Assembly (NCBI GenBank): GCA_004561555.1
Contig: SFVH01000001.1
Location: 10,255-74,254, forward strand
Direction of reading: 5' to 3'
Source: a bacterium
Lineage (GTDB): Bacteria > Bacteroidota > Bacteroidia > Bacteroidales > Muribaculaceae
Length of the DNA: 64,000 bases
The first letter of the stretch is position 1; each line of letters begins with the position of its first letter. Below the pieces are notes generated by a model. That model was not told where the DNA came from. It ran no database searches and was given only the letters and a program-made list of their open reading frames with translations. Shown piece after piece: positions 8,910-20,439 of the stretch. The translations under genes and the position numbers were made by a program.

Positions 8910-10790
8910 ATGAAAATTATGAAAGCATCTATTTTCAAATATATACTTGCGGTAGCAATGTTCACTCCGTTGCTCTCCTCTTGCGCCGACTATCTCGACA
9001 AAGAGGAAGACACCGAACTTACGCTCGACCTCGTGTTTGAAGACAAGACACGCGTAGAAGGATGGCTCGGCAATGCCTACTCAGCCATTCCGGATATGTA
9101 TATGGGCACGGGACGCTACCTCGGCTGGGATATTCTCGGCGACGACCAAACGCCTTCAGAACGCTGGCGTCAATGGAACTGGAAAGTAATACCCTACATT
9201 CTCGGCGAATGGACACCCACCTCGGAATGGGATGGTAACTATTGGAACGAACTACCGCAACGCATCCGCGAAGCATATATCTTTATTGAGAATGTACATG
9301 CCCTCCCCGACCAAGGCATCACCCCCTCCGAAGTTACCTATATGAAAGCCGAATGTCGCTTTCTGATAGCTTACTACTATTATTTGCTCGCCAACACCTA
9401 CGGACCGATACCGTTCCACCCCGACCATATCGTGCCTACCGACTTCAACCTCAACGATTTGATGGAGCCGCAACGGCCCTATGATGAGATAATCAACTGG
9501 GTGGACAAAGAGCTTCAAGAAGTTGCAAAGGTGCTTCCCGCCAAATACAGCGAATCGCGCAAATATGGACGCGCCACATCGATTATGTGTCTTGCTGTAC
9601 GCGCTCGTATGCTTTTGTTTGCTGCCAGCCCGCTGGTCAACGGCAACCCCGACTATGCAAAGTTTACCAACAAACAAGGCGAAAACCTCTTCTCAACAAC
9701 TTATGACGCCACTCGCTGGAAAAAAGCAGCAGATGCTTGCAAAGAACTTATCGATGCTGCCGAAGCTGCCGGCTACAAGCTCTATGTAGAAAGAAATGCC
9801 GACGGCTCTGTCGACCCGTATATGAGTTTGCAAAACATGATGCTCACACGTTTCGATGAGGGCAACACCGAGATACTCTTTGCTCGTCCCGGAGGAAACG
9901 ACTACACCGAATATGAGAAACACTGCACTCCGGCAAATAGCGGTGGCTCCGGCGGATGGGGCGTAACGCAATCACTTGTCGACGCATTTTTCACCGCCAA
10001 CGGTCTGCCTATCGACGACCCCGACAGCGGTTATGTGGAAGAAGGCTTCTCCGAAAGCAACACCATCGCCAACAATTCTATTTGGGACGAGGAGGTAAAC
10101 GGTGGCGCTATCACCTATGCCGGCACATATAATATGTATTGCAACCGCGAGCCGAGATTTTATGTCACGGTAAGTTTCAACAACAGCTATTTCACTCAAG
10201 AAAAGCGATTGTTCCAATTCTTCAACGGGGGTCGCGACAATATCCACACTCACGATGCTCCCCAAAACGGCTACCTCATACGCAAAAAGATTTCGCCGAA
10301 ATCAAATACAAAAGAAGGCAACTTCACCTACCGTCCGGGCATCGTGTATCGTCTTGGCGAAGCATACCTCAACTATGCCGAAGCACTCAACGAATGTGAG
10401 CCGGGCAATCAGCAAATCCTCACCTACCTCAACAAGATTCGCGAACGTGCCGGAGTACGCCAATACACCACCGGAGCTACCGATGAAAACTTCATCCACG
10501 TCAACCTCTCCGACCAAGAAGAGATGCGTCGCTTGATTCATGCCGAACGCCGTGTGGAACTCTGCTGCGAAGGCATTCGCTACGACGACCTCCGTCGTTG
10601 GAAAGAAGCTGAAACCGTGCTCAACGGCGACTTCTACGGGATGGATTACAACGGCAAGGATGCAACTTCATTCTATAAGCGCACCGTCTACCAAACTCGC
10701 GTTTATAAGAAGGCTTACTACTGGTTCCCCATCCACCAAAACGAAATCGACAAAAACATCAATCTCGTGCAAAACCCGTATTGGAAATAA
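8910..10790 (+). CDS. SusD/RagB-family surface glycan-binding lipoprotein (PUL1)
   Basis: A 626-aa lipoprotein with a lipobox cysteine in TPLLSSCADYLDKEEDTE; the acidic residues after Cys fit a surface-export signal. The helical TPR scaffold typical of SusD is visible. The region from YLNKIRERAGVRQY to HAERRVELCCEGIRYDDL is the family's C-terminal signature. It forms the lid of the SusC transporter and binds the glycan at the cell surface. It lies 23 bp after SusC. The ATG at 8910 is followed by a second ATG three codons later, which is equally possible as the start. Confidence 0.95.
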   Translation: MKIMKASIFKYILAVAMFTPLLSSCADYLDKEEDTELTLDLVFEDKTRVEGWLGNAYSAIPDMYMGTGRYLGWDILGDDQTPSERWRQWNWKVIPYILGEWTPTSEWDGNYWNELPQRIREAYIFIENVHALPDQGITPSEVTYMKAECRFLIAYYYYLLANTYGPIPFHPDHIVPTDFNLNDLMEPQRPYDEIINWVDKELQEVAKVLPAKYSESRKYGRATSIMCLAVRARMLLFAASPLVNGNPDYAKFTNKQGENLFSTTYDATRWKKAADACKELIDAAEAAGYKLYVERNADGSVDPYMSLQNMMLTRFDEGNTEILFARPGGNDYTEYEKHCTPANSGGSGGWGVTQSLVDAFFTANGLPIDDPDSGYVEEGFSESNTIANNSIWDEEVNGGAITYAGTYNMYCNREPRFYVTVSFNNSYFTQEKRLFQFFNGGRDNIHTHDAPQNGYLIRKKISPKSNTKEGNFTYRPGIVYRLGEAYLNYAEALNECEPGNQQILTYLNKIRERAGVRQYTTGATDENFIHVNLSDQEEMRRLIHAERRVELCCEGIRYDDLRRWKEAETVLNGDFYGMDYNGKDATSFYKRTVYQTRVYKKAYYWFPIHQNEIDKNINLVQNPYWK

Positions 10791-10809
10791 ATGCTAAACT
10801 CAACAGACT

Positions 10810-12249
10810 ATGAAGAAAATTTTAAAATATATGCTCTTCTGCCTGCCTTTTTTGGCAACAGGCTGTAGCGAAGACGACATACGCTTCTCCTACGACGCTC
10901 CGGAAGACTCAATGCACCTCACGCCTTCGACAGAAGCAGTAGTGCTCAATCCGGGGATGAAGCAAGATGTGGCGGTGACTTTCACTTGGAACAATGCCAC
11001 CCCTCGCGAAGGTGCAAAAACTATGACCTACTATTTCAAAATGGATATTGCCGGCAATAGTTTTGCAACATCGATAGACAAAATTGATGTCACCGGCACC
11101 AACTCCATCTCATTCACCCACAAGCAGCTCAACGAGATGCTTGGCACTTGGGGAGTGGCTCCCGGAGCGAGTGTTGACGTTGAGGCTGAAATCATAGCCG
11201 ATGTACAAAGCGACGAAACGTTTATGAAGCCGGAAATATCAATCGCTACCTTCAACGTAACAAGCTATTCGGAAAAACTCTTCTTGGCAGGCTCTGCCAC
11301 CTCGGCTGGCGACGACCTTTCACGCGCCATCGAAATTACCGAAGAAGTGACCGGCGAACTCTACAGTTACTGTGGCTTGCTCAATCCGGGAGAATTCTAC
11401 TTCCCGATGAGCCGCGAAAACGACACGTTTGCCTATGGTCGTGGCGCCGACGACAGCCATGTGGCATATTTCGACAATGGTAATGCACAAAAATTCACCG
11501 TAGCAAATCGCGGATTCTATTACATTACTCTCAATTTGACGAATATGACTATTGACATCAGAGAAAGAGTATGGATGATTGGCGATGCCACTCCTAACGG
11601 TTGGGATATGATGCTCTGCACCGAGCTTGAGCGCCAAGGCAACTCACGCACCTTCAAATGGAAAGGCGTGCTCACTGCCGGCGAAATCAAATTCCCGCTT
11701 GAGCTTAACACCTCGTGGGGCGGTCCGTTCCTCTTGGCAGAAACCAACGGCGACATCGCTGAAGGCACCAAGCCATTCGTATTTGTTGCTTCAGGCTACG
11801 AATCGGAAGACAAAAAATGGAAAGTGGAAGAAACCTCTATCTATGAAGTAATCGTAAATCTTGACAACAGCACCGTAACCTTCAATAAGGAAGAACTCGA
11901 CATCCCGTATAAGTCGGTATGGATGGTGGGCGATGCCACCCCTGGTGGATGGAATGCTGATCCATTCAGAATCAAGATGACCTACGACTTCACTCAACCG
12001 AAGGGTACCTTCGTGTGGGAAGGCAATCTCACCGGAGGCGAAATCAAATTCCCGCTCCATGAGCGAAATTTTGAAGGCAACTACTTGATGGCGCCCTATG
12101 CCGACGCTCCAATTTCTGAAACCACGATGGTGTATAGCAAAGATGGTAATCCCGACAACAAGTGGCGAGTAAAAGATTCAGAAGCCGGCTACTACAGAGT
12201 GACTGTCAATGTATGCGACTTGAAAGTGAAATTTGAAAAACTCGATTAA
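10810..12249 (+). CDS. SusE/SusF-like surface glycan-binding lipoprotein (PUL1)
   Basis: A 479-aa lipoprotein with its lipobox at LPFLATGCSEDD. The N-terminal part is a SusE-like Ig fold (VVLNPGMKQDVAVTFTW). The C-terminal half holds two tandem near-copies of a SusF-type binding module. They start at VWMIGDATPNGWD and VWMVGDATPGGWN and each contains GEIKFPL. Tryptophans in these openings are candidate sugar-stacking residues. The protein probably holds the polysaccharide at the surface to help SusCD. It follows SusD by 19 bp and precedes the GH27-like enzyme by 20 bp, consistent with one operon. Confidence 0.9.
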   Translation: MKKILKYMLFCLPFLATGCSEDDIRFSYDAPEDSMHLTPSTEAVVLNPGMKQDVAVTFTWNNATPREGAKTMTYYFKMDIAGNSFATSIDKIDVTGTNSISFTHKQLNEMLGTWGVAPGASVDVEAEIIADVQSDETFMKPEISIATFNVTSYSEKLFLAGSATSAGDDLSRAIEITEEVTGELYSYCGLLNPGEFYFPMSRENDTFAYGRGADDSHVAYFDNGNAQKFTVANRGFYYITLNLTNMTIDIRERVWMIGDATPNGWDMMLCTELERQGNSRTFKWKGVLTAGEIKFPLELNTSWGGPFLLAETNGDIAEGTKPFVFVASGYESEDKKWKVEETSIYEVIVNLDNSTVTFNKEELDIPYKSVWMVGDATPGGWNADPFRIKMTYDFTQPKGTFVWEGNLTGGEIKFPLHERNFEGNYLMAPYADAPISETTMVYSKDGNPDNKWRVKDSEAGYYRVTVNVCDLKVKFEKLD

Positions 12250-12269
12250 TTATTTAAACCAACCGAAAA

Positions 12270-13766
12270 ATGAATATTCTAAATATAATCCGACAAACAG
12301 GTATTTTTTCTTTAGGATTATGCCTCTCCTCTTTCTTCGCTTCGTGCGAAGAAGAGGGAAGCGGTTGGGACATCAGCCAAGTGGAAGATGACCCCGAAAT
12401 TCCCGAAGAAGTCACATCAAATAAAAAAGCACCTCTTTATTGGACAGTGTATGAATACTGCTTTGAAGCTGAACACTCCGGACAAAGCACCAATATGCCC
12501 AAAGGAGTGTGGGAAGAAAACATTAAATGGGTGTCTGAAAATCTCAAACCCTACGGCTACAATATGATTTGTACCGACGGCTTTATGAGTATGTACACCG
12601 ATATGAATGTCGACGACTCCGGCTATATGACCAACTACGGCGAATACACTCTCAAAGAGCTTGTGGCACTGTGTAAACAATATGGCTTAAAACTTGGTGT
12701 CTACGACAACCCACTATGGATTCATGGTCCGTTGGAAACAAAAATCGAAGGCACAAACATACCCTTCAGCAACTTGCTTTACGACCCGGCAGTCGACCAA
12801 GTGAATCATCCTAATGCCACGGGCGACATCTTCACCTGGGTGGTAGCTTCTCACAAGGGAGCAAAGGAATATATCGACGGCTTTTTCAAATATTACAAAA
12901 ATCTTGGAGTAGATTTTATCCGTATGGACTTTATGTGTCTTTATGAAACCGGTGGCGGTATGGCTGAAGGAGATGCCGGTGGTCGCGGTTATGGTCGCGA
13001 AAACTATCGTCTCGCATTGGAATATATCAAAGAAGCTGCCGACAAATACGGCGTATTTACCTCTATCGTGATGCCTAACTGCGTCAACAATGCCGAATAT
13101 GAGAGTCAATACTGCGATATGTTTCGCGTGGATGCCGACACCTTTAACGGCACCTTCGACCACGTAAACGGTCTTTCCGACAGCTGGTTTTCTATCTATG
13201 GGGATGCCACCTACTACCGCCGTCGCGGCGATGTAAGCAACGACAAGTGGCCCACCTGCTATAATATGTTTGACGGCTTTTTGCATTGGTCAAGCGTCTC
13301 CGGCAGAGACAAGATTATCCTCGACGGCGACTTCACCCGCTTAGCCACATTGACTAACGATGCCGAATGTGAGTTTGCCATCTCCTTGCAGCTCCTTGCC
13401 GGCGGTCCGCTTGCCGTAGCCGACCAATACAATTCTGCAAATATCGACCAACGCCTTCGTTTCTACCAAAACGAAGAGATGCTCGCCCTCAACACCGACA
13501 AATTTGTGGGCAAGCCACTTGCCATAGACTATTGGAATGCCGAAGGACAGATTTGGTACGGACAAATGTCTAACGGCGACTATATCGTAGGCTTGTTTAA
13601 TCGCGAAAACACTCCGCAAGTGCGCTCGCTCAATCTCTCTCAAATAGGCATTAATCAAGCTATGAAAGCTCGCGACTTATGGCGCCACCAAGACGAAGGC
13701 GAGGTGACCACTATCTCAGTAACCCTTGAGCCTCATGCTTGTAAAGTGATTAAACTTTCTAAATAG
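12270..13766 (+). CDS. GH27-like (clan GH-D type) glycoside hydrolase lipoprotein
   Basis: A 498-aa predicted surface lipoprotein (lipobox cysteine in SLGLCLSSFFASCEEEGSG). The body resembles a GH27-type TIM barrel with a C-terminal beta domain. The candidate nucleophile is D220 in VDFIRMDFMCLYE and the candidate acid/base is D288 or D290 in RVDADTF. A late barrel motif (EFAISLQLLAGGPLAVADQ) is like that of clan GH-D enzymes. GH27 contains alpha-galactosidases and an isomaltodextranase. Next to an SusB-type GH97, an endo- or exo-acting alpha-glucanase on the cell surface is a reasonable hypothesis, but alpha-galactosidase is not excluded. The family call rests on motif resemblance only. It sits between SusE/F and GH97 in the operon. 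Confidence 0.65.
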   Translation: MNILNIIRQTGIFSLGLCLSSFFASCEEEGSGWDISQVEDDPEIPEEVTSNKKAPLYWTVYEYCFEAEHSGQSTNMPKGVWEENIKWVSENLKPYGYNMICTDGFMSMYTDMNVDDSGYMTNYGEYTLKELVALCKQYGLKLGVYDNPLWIHGPLETKIEGTNIPFSNLLYDPAVDQVNHPNATGDIFTWVVASHKGAKEYIDGFFKYYKNLGVDFIRMDFMCLYETGGGMAEGDAGGRGYGRENYRLALEYIKEAADKYGVFTSIVMPNCVNNAEYESQYCDMFRVDADTFNGTFDHVNGLSDSWFSIYGDATYYRRRGDVSNDKWPTCYNMFDGFLHWSSVSGRDKIILDGDFTRLATLTNDAECEFAISLQLLAGGPLAVADQYNSANIDQRLRFYQNEEMLALNTDKFVGKPLAIDYWNAEGQIWYGQMSNGDYIVGLFNRENTPQVRSLNLSQIGINQAMKARDLWRHQDEGEVTTISVTLEPHACKVIKLSK

Positions 13767-13769
13767 TAA

Positions 13770-15884
<2,115 letters not shown>

Positions 15885-15913
15885 ATGATTGAGTTTTAAG
15901 TGAATATAATGAC

Positions 15914-15955
15914 AGCCGGACGCTTGCTCACGCAGACGTCCGGCTTTTTGTTTTT
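15914..15955 (+). terminator. Terminator of PUL1
   Basis: AGCCGGACG (15914-15922) pairs perfectly with CGTCCGGCT (15937-15945), followed by TTTTTGTTTTT. It ends the PUL1 operon 30 bp after the GH97 stop and lies tail-to-tail with trpB2. Confidence 0.9.
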
Positions 15956-15977
15956 AGAAGTAATACTTAGATATTTG

Positions 15978-17342
15978 TCAGATAATTTTTTCCAAATCTT
16001 TGGTGTTTGCCAACACTTGCTCGTCCGACACTTGATAATTCACCAAGTCGCCGGCATGATATTGGTCGTAGGCAGTCATATCAATCAATCCGTGACCGGA
16101 GAGGTTGAAGAGTATCACCTTGCTTTCGCCTGCTTCTTTAGCCTTCTCAGCTTCACGGATAGCGGCGGCAATGGCATGGCTCGATTCGGGAGCGGGAATG
16201 ATGCCTTCGCTCTGAGCGAACAAAGTAGCTGCTGCAAAAGTTTCAAGTTGGGCAATATCCACAGCTTCAATGAGATTGTCCTCAATGAGCTGGCTCACCA
16301 CCGAACCGGCGCCATGATAGCGCAATCCTCCGGCATGGATGTTGGCAGGGGCAAAATTATGTCCGAGCGTAAGCATCGGGATTAATGGCGTGTAGCCGGC
16401 TTCGTCGCCGAAATCATACTGAAACACACCGCGAGTGAGCTTCGGGCACGACTCAGGTTCGGCAGCAATAAAGCGTGTATTACGCTCACCGGTAAAATTA
16501 TGGCGCAAGAAGGGATATGATATACCACTGAAGTTGCTACCACCTCCGAAACAACCGATAACGATGTCGGGATACTCGCCTGCCATAGCCATTTGCTTCT
16601 CAGCTTCCAAGCCGATAACGCTTTGGTGGAGCGCCACATGGTTTAACACCGAGCCAAGGGCATATTTGCAGTTAGGAGTGGACATTGCAAGCTCTACAGC
16701 CTCACTGATAGCTGTACCGAGCGAACCTTGATAGGAGGGATTATCGGTGATAATCTTGCGACCCGCCTTTGTTGACATACTCGGCGAAGCAATAACTTCC
16801 GCCCCGTAAGTCTCCATTATCGAACGGCGATAGGGCTTCTGGTGGTACGACACCTTTACCATATATACAGCCAGCGCCAAGCCAAAATGTTTAGCGGCAA
16901 GCGACAACGCGGCGCCCCACTGTCCGGCACCTGTCTCTGTAGTGATATTGGTCACACCTTGCTTCTTGCAGTAATAGGCTTGTGGCACCGCCGAATTGAG
17001 CTTATGGCTACCCACCGGACTCACACTCTCATTCTTAAAATAAATGTGGGCGGGAGTGTCAAGGGCTTTCTCCAAACCGCGAGCACGCACTAACGGAGTG
17101 GGACGCCATATTTTGTACATCTCTCTCACTTCTTCCGGTATCTCAATCCACGCATCTTTCATGTTCATCTCTTGCTTTGAAGCCTCTTCAGAAAAGAGCG
17201 GGTAAAGGTCCTCGGCTGTCAATGGTTGCTTTGTTGCCGGATTGAGCATCGGACGAGGCTTGTTGGGCATCTCTGCCATCACGTTATACCATGCTTGAGG
17301 TATATCTTTTTCCTGCAAAAGGAATTTCTTTGATTCTTCCAT
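15978..17342 (-). CDS. trpB: Tryptophan synthase beta-like protein, TrpB2 class
   Basis: A 454-aa PLP enzyme that condenses indole with serine to give tryptophan. The PLP lysine lies in VGSHKLNSA, the TrpB ETGAGQWG motif follows, and a glycine-rich phosphate loop (GCFGGGSNFSG) is present. The extended N-terminus (MLNPATKQPLTAEDLYPLF) and the length over 440 aa mark the TrpB2 class, which usually acts without TrpA. No other trp gene is nearby, so it may act as an indole-salvage enzyme. It has its own consensus promoter and is convergent with PUL1. Confidence 0.9.
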   Translation of the reverse strand: MEESKKFLLQEKDIPQAWYNVMAEMPNKPRPMLNPATKQPLTAEDLYPLFSEEASKQEMNMKDAWIEIPEEVREMYKIWRPTPLVRARGLEKALDTPAHIYFKNESVSPVGSHKLNSAVPQAYYCKKQGVTNITTETGAGQWGAALSLAAKHFGLALAVYMVKVSYHQKPYRRSIMETYGAEVIASPSMSTKAGRKIITDNPSYQGSLGTAISEAVELAMSTPNCKYALGSVLNHVALHQSVIGLEAEKQMAMAGEYPDIVIGCFGGGSNFSGISYPFLRHNFTGERNTRFIAAEPESCPKLTRGVFQYDFGDEAGYTPLIPMLTLGHNFAPANIHAGGLRYHGAGSVVSQLIEDNLIEAVDIAQLETFAAATLFAQSEGIIPAPESSHAIAAAIREAEKAKEAGESKVILFNLSGHGLIDMTAYDQYHAGDLVNYQVSDEQVLANTKDLEKII

Positions 17343-17391
17343 AAGTTTACAAAACAGTTGTATATTTATTCGATATGTTAGTTCTCTTTTG

Positions 17392-17422
17392 CAAATATAT
17401 TGAACATTTTTCTATATACAAA
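17392..17422 (-). promoter_or_regulatory. Promoter of trpB2
   Basis: On the minus strand, TTTG (17419-17422), a 19-nt spacer and TATATTTG (17392-17399), a full match to the Bacteroidetes consensus, about 50 nt before the start codon. Confidence 0.75.
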
Positions 17423-17516
17423 CATTATTGTAGAATTATTTTCAATTTAGCTACAATTTAATGTAATTATCTGAAAATTATCACTATCTTCGCAGAAAAT
17501 CAAATCTTTTACTACA

Positions 17517-18047
17517 ATGAAATATTGGTTTATTAGCAACGGAGAGCGCAAAGGTCCGTATGAAATGGAAGAATTAAAGCAATTTGGATTGACTCGCACC
17601 ACAAAAGTGTGGCGCAATGGGTTGGCACAATGGGTGTCGGCAGAAGAGCTACCGGAGCTAAACGACATCCTTGCTCCTCAATATTATCAGCAACCTACAC
17701 CTGTCACTCCGATTGAAATTCAACCAAACACGACCAGCGACTACGACGAATACTATGATGAAGATTCCATCAATCCTCTGTTTGGACTGTCGATTACGTT
17801 TTTGGTAATCTCTACAATTATATCCGTAGTCAACGTAATGACACTATTGGCTTTCCTCCAACCGGAATTATTCGGAATGGCAGCCCTTGCGATGTCAATC
17901 CTCTGCAAAGCATTCAAGTCTAAAGGCAAATATGAGAAAGCTGAGATTTTTGCAAAAAAAGCGAAATTATTTGTCACTTGTTGCATCGTGACATGCATCG
18001 TGAGCGTAGCTGTCTGGGTTACAATCGGTATGGCTGCATCATTATAA
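17517..18047 (+). CDS. GYF_2 domain protein with CD225/dispanin-like membrane region
   Basis: A 176-aa protein. Residues 1-55 form a GYF_2 (DUF4339) domain (KYWFISNGERKGPYEMEEL, then KVWRNGLAQWVSAEELPEL). An acidic linker follows (YDEYYDEDS), then two hydrophobic segments around a loop, SILCKAFKSKGKYEKAEIFAKKAK. This arrangement matches CD225/dispanin membrane proteins, in which the loop is cytosolic. The function is unknown; GYF_2 domains probably bind peptides. A 12-bp gap to a second protein of the same design suggests co-transcription. Confidence 0.75.
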   Translation: MKYWFISNGERKGPYEMEELKQFGLTRTTKVWRNGLAQWVSAEELPELNDILAPQYYQQPTPVTPIEIQPNTTSDYDEYYDEDSINPLFGLSITFLVISTIISVVNVMTLLAFLQPELFGMAALAMSILCKAFKSKGKYEKAEIFAKKAKLFVTCCIVTCIVSVAVWVTIGMAASL

Positions 18048-18059
18048 TCCCCACTAACA

Positions 18060-18629
18060 ATGTCAAACTTATACTGGATAATAAATAAGGGAGATAAGCC
18101 GGAGGGTCCGTATAGCGTGGAACAACTGGCTACGATGGGCATCGAGCCTGCCACCAAGGCGTGGTGTCGCGGCATGGAGCAATGGCAAGATGCGTCAACA
18201 ATCGACGAATTGTCAACGCTGTTTCCTCCCACACCTCTTCCGGAGCTACCTGAAGACTTGCCGATAGCCGAGGAAAGTGTCGAACATGAAGTTTCTCCGG
18301 TCGCCAAAGAAGCCGAAGAAGAAACAACACCCGAAAGCTGTCGGCACACTCACATCATTGCAACCATTGTCACCACCGCTATAATCATTGCATTATTTTT
18401 TGGCACGGAGCCGTCGGTGGAGATGTTGCTCAGTCCGCTATTCTATCTTCTTTTTCCTTTCTTTTTTATTGCTTTCCGCTCATCGTTCAAAACACGCTCG
18501 CTATGGCGTAGAGGCGAATATGAACGCTCAATCAAGCAGGGAGAGCGCACAGTGGTTTACAACTGCTTGAGCGTGGTGATGTCGCTGGTAATCTACCCTT
18601 TCTACGTAGTGGCAATGATGTTTCTATAA
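18060..18629 (+). CDS. Second GYF_2 domain membrane protein
   Basis: A 189-aa protein. The N-terminal GYF_2 domain (YWIINKGDKPEGPYSVEQL, then KAWCRGMEQWQDASTIDEL) is followed by a proline- and glutamate-rich linker (PPTPLPELPEDLP). The membrane part has about three hydrophobic stretches, with a CD225-like loop (RSLWRRGEYERSIKQGERTV) between the last two. It is clearly a paralogue of its upstream neighbour, though the sequences have diverged. No function can be assigned. Confidence 0.72.
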   Translation: MSNLYWIINKGDKPEGPYSVEQLATMGIEPATKAWCRGMEQWQDASTIDELSTLFPPTPLPELPEDLPIAEESVEHEVSPVAKEAEEETTPESCRHTHIIATIVTTAIIIALFFGTEPSVEMLLSPLFYLLFPFFFIAFRSSFKTRSLWRRGEYERSIKQGERTVVYNCLSVVMSLVIYPFYVVAMMFL

Positions 18630-18751
18630 AGCAATAATTGATATTGTTAAGCTTTGCTGACATTATTGTAAGTAAATAGCAAAACAAACAATCATACAAA
18701 ATGTATTGTTTCGACTTAAAAGTTAAAGTTTGCAAAATAGTAAATTGTTTA

Positions 18752-18782
18752 TTTGAAATATGCAAAAATTAACATAGCTTTG
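18752..18782 (+). promoter_or_regulatory. Promoter of the small DUF4190-like membrane protein
   Basis: TTTG (18752-18755), a 19-nt spacer and TAGCTTTG (18775-18782), a full consensus match 36 nt before the ATG. The small gene is therefore transcribed separately from the two GYF_2 genes. Confidence 0.75.
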
Positions 18783-18818
18783 TAAAAACGTATTTATTAA
18801 CTCACTAAATAACAAATT

Positions 18819-19058
18819 ATGGAAAATCAAGTAGCACAAAAGAATGGTATTGGAACCGCCGGTTTCGTGTTGGCTCTTATTGGTCTTATTTTTTGCTGGG
18901 TACCCATCCTTAACTGGATTCTTTGGATTCTCGGAGTAATCTTCTCTTTGATTGGTGTATTCAAACGTCCAAAAGGTCTTTCTATCGCCGGCTTGGTAAT
19001 CTCTTTCATTTGGATTATCGTGTTCTTTACTATTTTAGGAGCATTATTCTCTTTATAA
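18819..19058 (+). CDS. Small DUF4190-like membrane protein
   Basis: A 79-aa protein that is almost wholly membrane-embedded. A short polar N-terminus (MENQVAQKNG) precedes three hydrophobic segments, GTAGFVLALIGLIFCW, ILNWILWILGVIFSLIGV and GLSIAGLVISFIWIIVF. The pattern (glycine-rich first helix, FKRPKGLSIAGLVIS) is that of DUF4190-type proteins, which often accompany GYF_2/CD225 proteins. The function is unknown. A strong promoter and terminator bracket the single gene. Confidence 0.75.
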   Translation: MENQVAQKNGIGTAGFVLALIGLIFCWVPILNWILWILGVIFSLIGVFKRPKGLSIAGLVISFIWIIVFFTILGALFSL

Positions 19059-19079
19059 ATCCATTCTTTTAGGAAGCAT

Positions 19080-19115
19080 AGAGAGCGAATCGATAGTCGG
19101 TTCGCTCTCTTTTTA
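19080..19115 (+). terminator. Terminator of the DUF4190-like gene
   Basis: AGAGAGCGAA (19080-19089) pairs perfectly with TTCGCTCTCT (19101-19110), followed by TTTTAT. Confidence 0.88.
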
Positions 19116-19211
19116 TGCATACTATTCACGTCACATATAGCAAGGGCTGCAACGCATTGCTTGCGAAGCAGCCCCTAAATTTTTATCGGCATAAGCTTTA
19201 TAACGTGATAT

Positions 19212-20405
19212 CTATTTCAAGAGAGCCAATGCATCAGCGATGCGACGCACAGCTTCGCGGATGTTATCGTCGCTTGTGGCATAGCTCAAGCGAATATATC
19301 CGGGAGCGCAGAAAGCATCACCGCTGACCGTTGCCACATGAGCCACTTCAAGCAGAAACATAGCCAAGTCGTTGGCATCGTTGATTGTACGGCCATCGTG
19401 GCTTTTGCCGAAATAAGCCGACACTTCCGGGAAAATATAGAAGGCTCCTTGCGGATGATTAATGCGGAGTCCCGGCACTTGCTTCAGCAAACTCACCACC
19501 AAGTTGCGACGACGCTCAAAAGCTTGACGCATATCTTCGACGCATTGTTGCGACCCGAGGTATGCGGCTTCGGCTGCCTTCTGAGCTATACTTGAAGGAT
19601 TTGAGGTGTATTGACCTTGCAACTTTGTGACTGCCTTTGCCACCCAAAGAGGTGCTGCCACAAACCCGATACGCCATCCTGTCATTGCGTAGGCTTTCGA
19701 CACACCATTGACAATGATAGTGCGGTCGCGCACTGCCTCAAACTCAGAGATTGAAGCAAAGGCACCGGTGAAGTTGATATGCTCATAAATTTCATCACTG
19801 AGCACAAGGATTTCGGGATATTTTGCAAGTACATCGGCGAGGGCGCGGAGCTCATCGCGAGTGTAGACACTACCCGTAGGATTAGAAGGGGAGCAAAGAA
19901 GCATCATGCGAGTGCGCGGAGTGATAGCCGCCTCCAATTGAGCAGGAGTAATCTTAAAATCCTGCTCTACACCTGCAGGCACTTCCACAGTGATGCCCTC
20001 AGCAAGTTTCACCATTTCCACATAGCTCACCCATGCCGGAGTAGGGATAATCACCTCATCGCCCGGATTGATAGTGGAAAGAATCACATTACACAATGAC
20101 TGCTTGGCACCACCCGACACCACAATCTGCTCCGGGGCAAACTCCAAACCATTTTCGTTTTTCATCTTTGCCGCAATAGCCTTGCGAAGCGACATATATC
20201 CTGCCACAGGAGTGTAGAAGGTGAAATTATCATCGATGGCCTTCTTAGCGGCGTCTTTGATATGTTCCGGTGTGTTAAAATCGGGTTCTCCCACAGAGAG
20301 ATTAATCACGTCAACGCCTTGAGATTTCAATTCGCTACTCTTTTGCGACATCGCCAACGTGGCCGATGGCGACAACGACTGAATTCTTTGTGAAATGTGT
20401 TGCAT
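19212..20405 (-). CDS. aspC: Pyridoxal-phosphate aspartate aminotransferase
   Basis: A 397-aa class I/II aminotransferase (fold type I) transferring amino groups between aspartate and 2-oxoglutarate. The family start NLSVGEPDFNTPEHI, the PLP-phosphate region SGGAKQSL, NPSNPTGSVY, the tyrosine-containing LSDEIYEHI and the Schiff-base lysine in NGVSKAYAMTGWRIGF are all present. The start at 20405 (MQHISQRIQ) is chosen over an in-frame ATG 41 codons upstream because the extra residues lack family character and overlap the promoter. It is likely an AspB/AspC type acting on aspartate, though specificity for related amino acids cannot be told from sequence. Confidence 0.9.
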   Translation of the reverse strand: MQHISQRIQSLSPSATLAMSQKSSELKSQGVDVINLSVGEPDFNTPEHIKDAAKKAIDDNFTFYTPVAGYMSLRKAIAAKMKNENGLEFAPEQIVVSGGAKQSLCNVILSTINPGDEVIIPTPAWVSYVEMVKLAEGITVEVPAGVEQDFKITPAQLEAAITPRTRMMLLCSPSNPTGSVYTRDELRALADVLAKYPEILVLSDEIYEHINFTGAFASISEFEAVRDRTIIVNGVSKAYAMTGWRIGFVAAPLWVAKAVTKLQGQYTSNPSSIAQKAAEAAYLGSQQCVEDMRQAFERRRNLVVSLLKQVPGLRINHPQGAFYIFPEVSAYFGKSHDGRTINDANDLAMFLLEVAHVATVSGDAFCAPGYIRLSYATSDDNIREAVRRIADALALLK

Positions 20406-20431
20406 AGCCTTAATAATTTTTCTTTCGGCTA

Positions 20432-20439
20432 CAAAAGTA
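20432..20439 (-). promoter_or_regulatory. -7 box upstream of aspC
   Basis: TACTTTTG on the minus strand, 27 nt before the chosen start at 20405. No convincing -33 TTTG is at the right distance. Confidence 0.45.

Noticed and set aside
12714..13286. A 190-codon minus-strand open frame inside the GH27-like gene
   Set aside because: It is a shadow of a well-supported enzyme gene, with no start signal and unnatural composition.
15900..16385. A 161-codon plus-strand open frame
   Set aside because: It lies almost wholly inside trpB2 on the other strand, begins in the PUL1 terminator and shows no family motif.
18130..18330. Open frame antisense to the second GYF_2 gene
   Set aside because: It is a shadow frame with no supporting start or family similarity.
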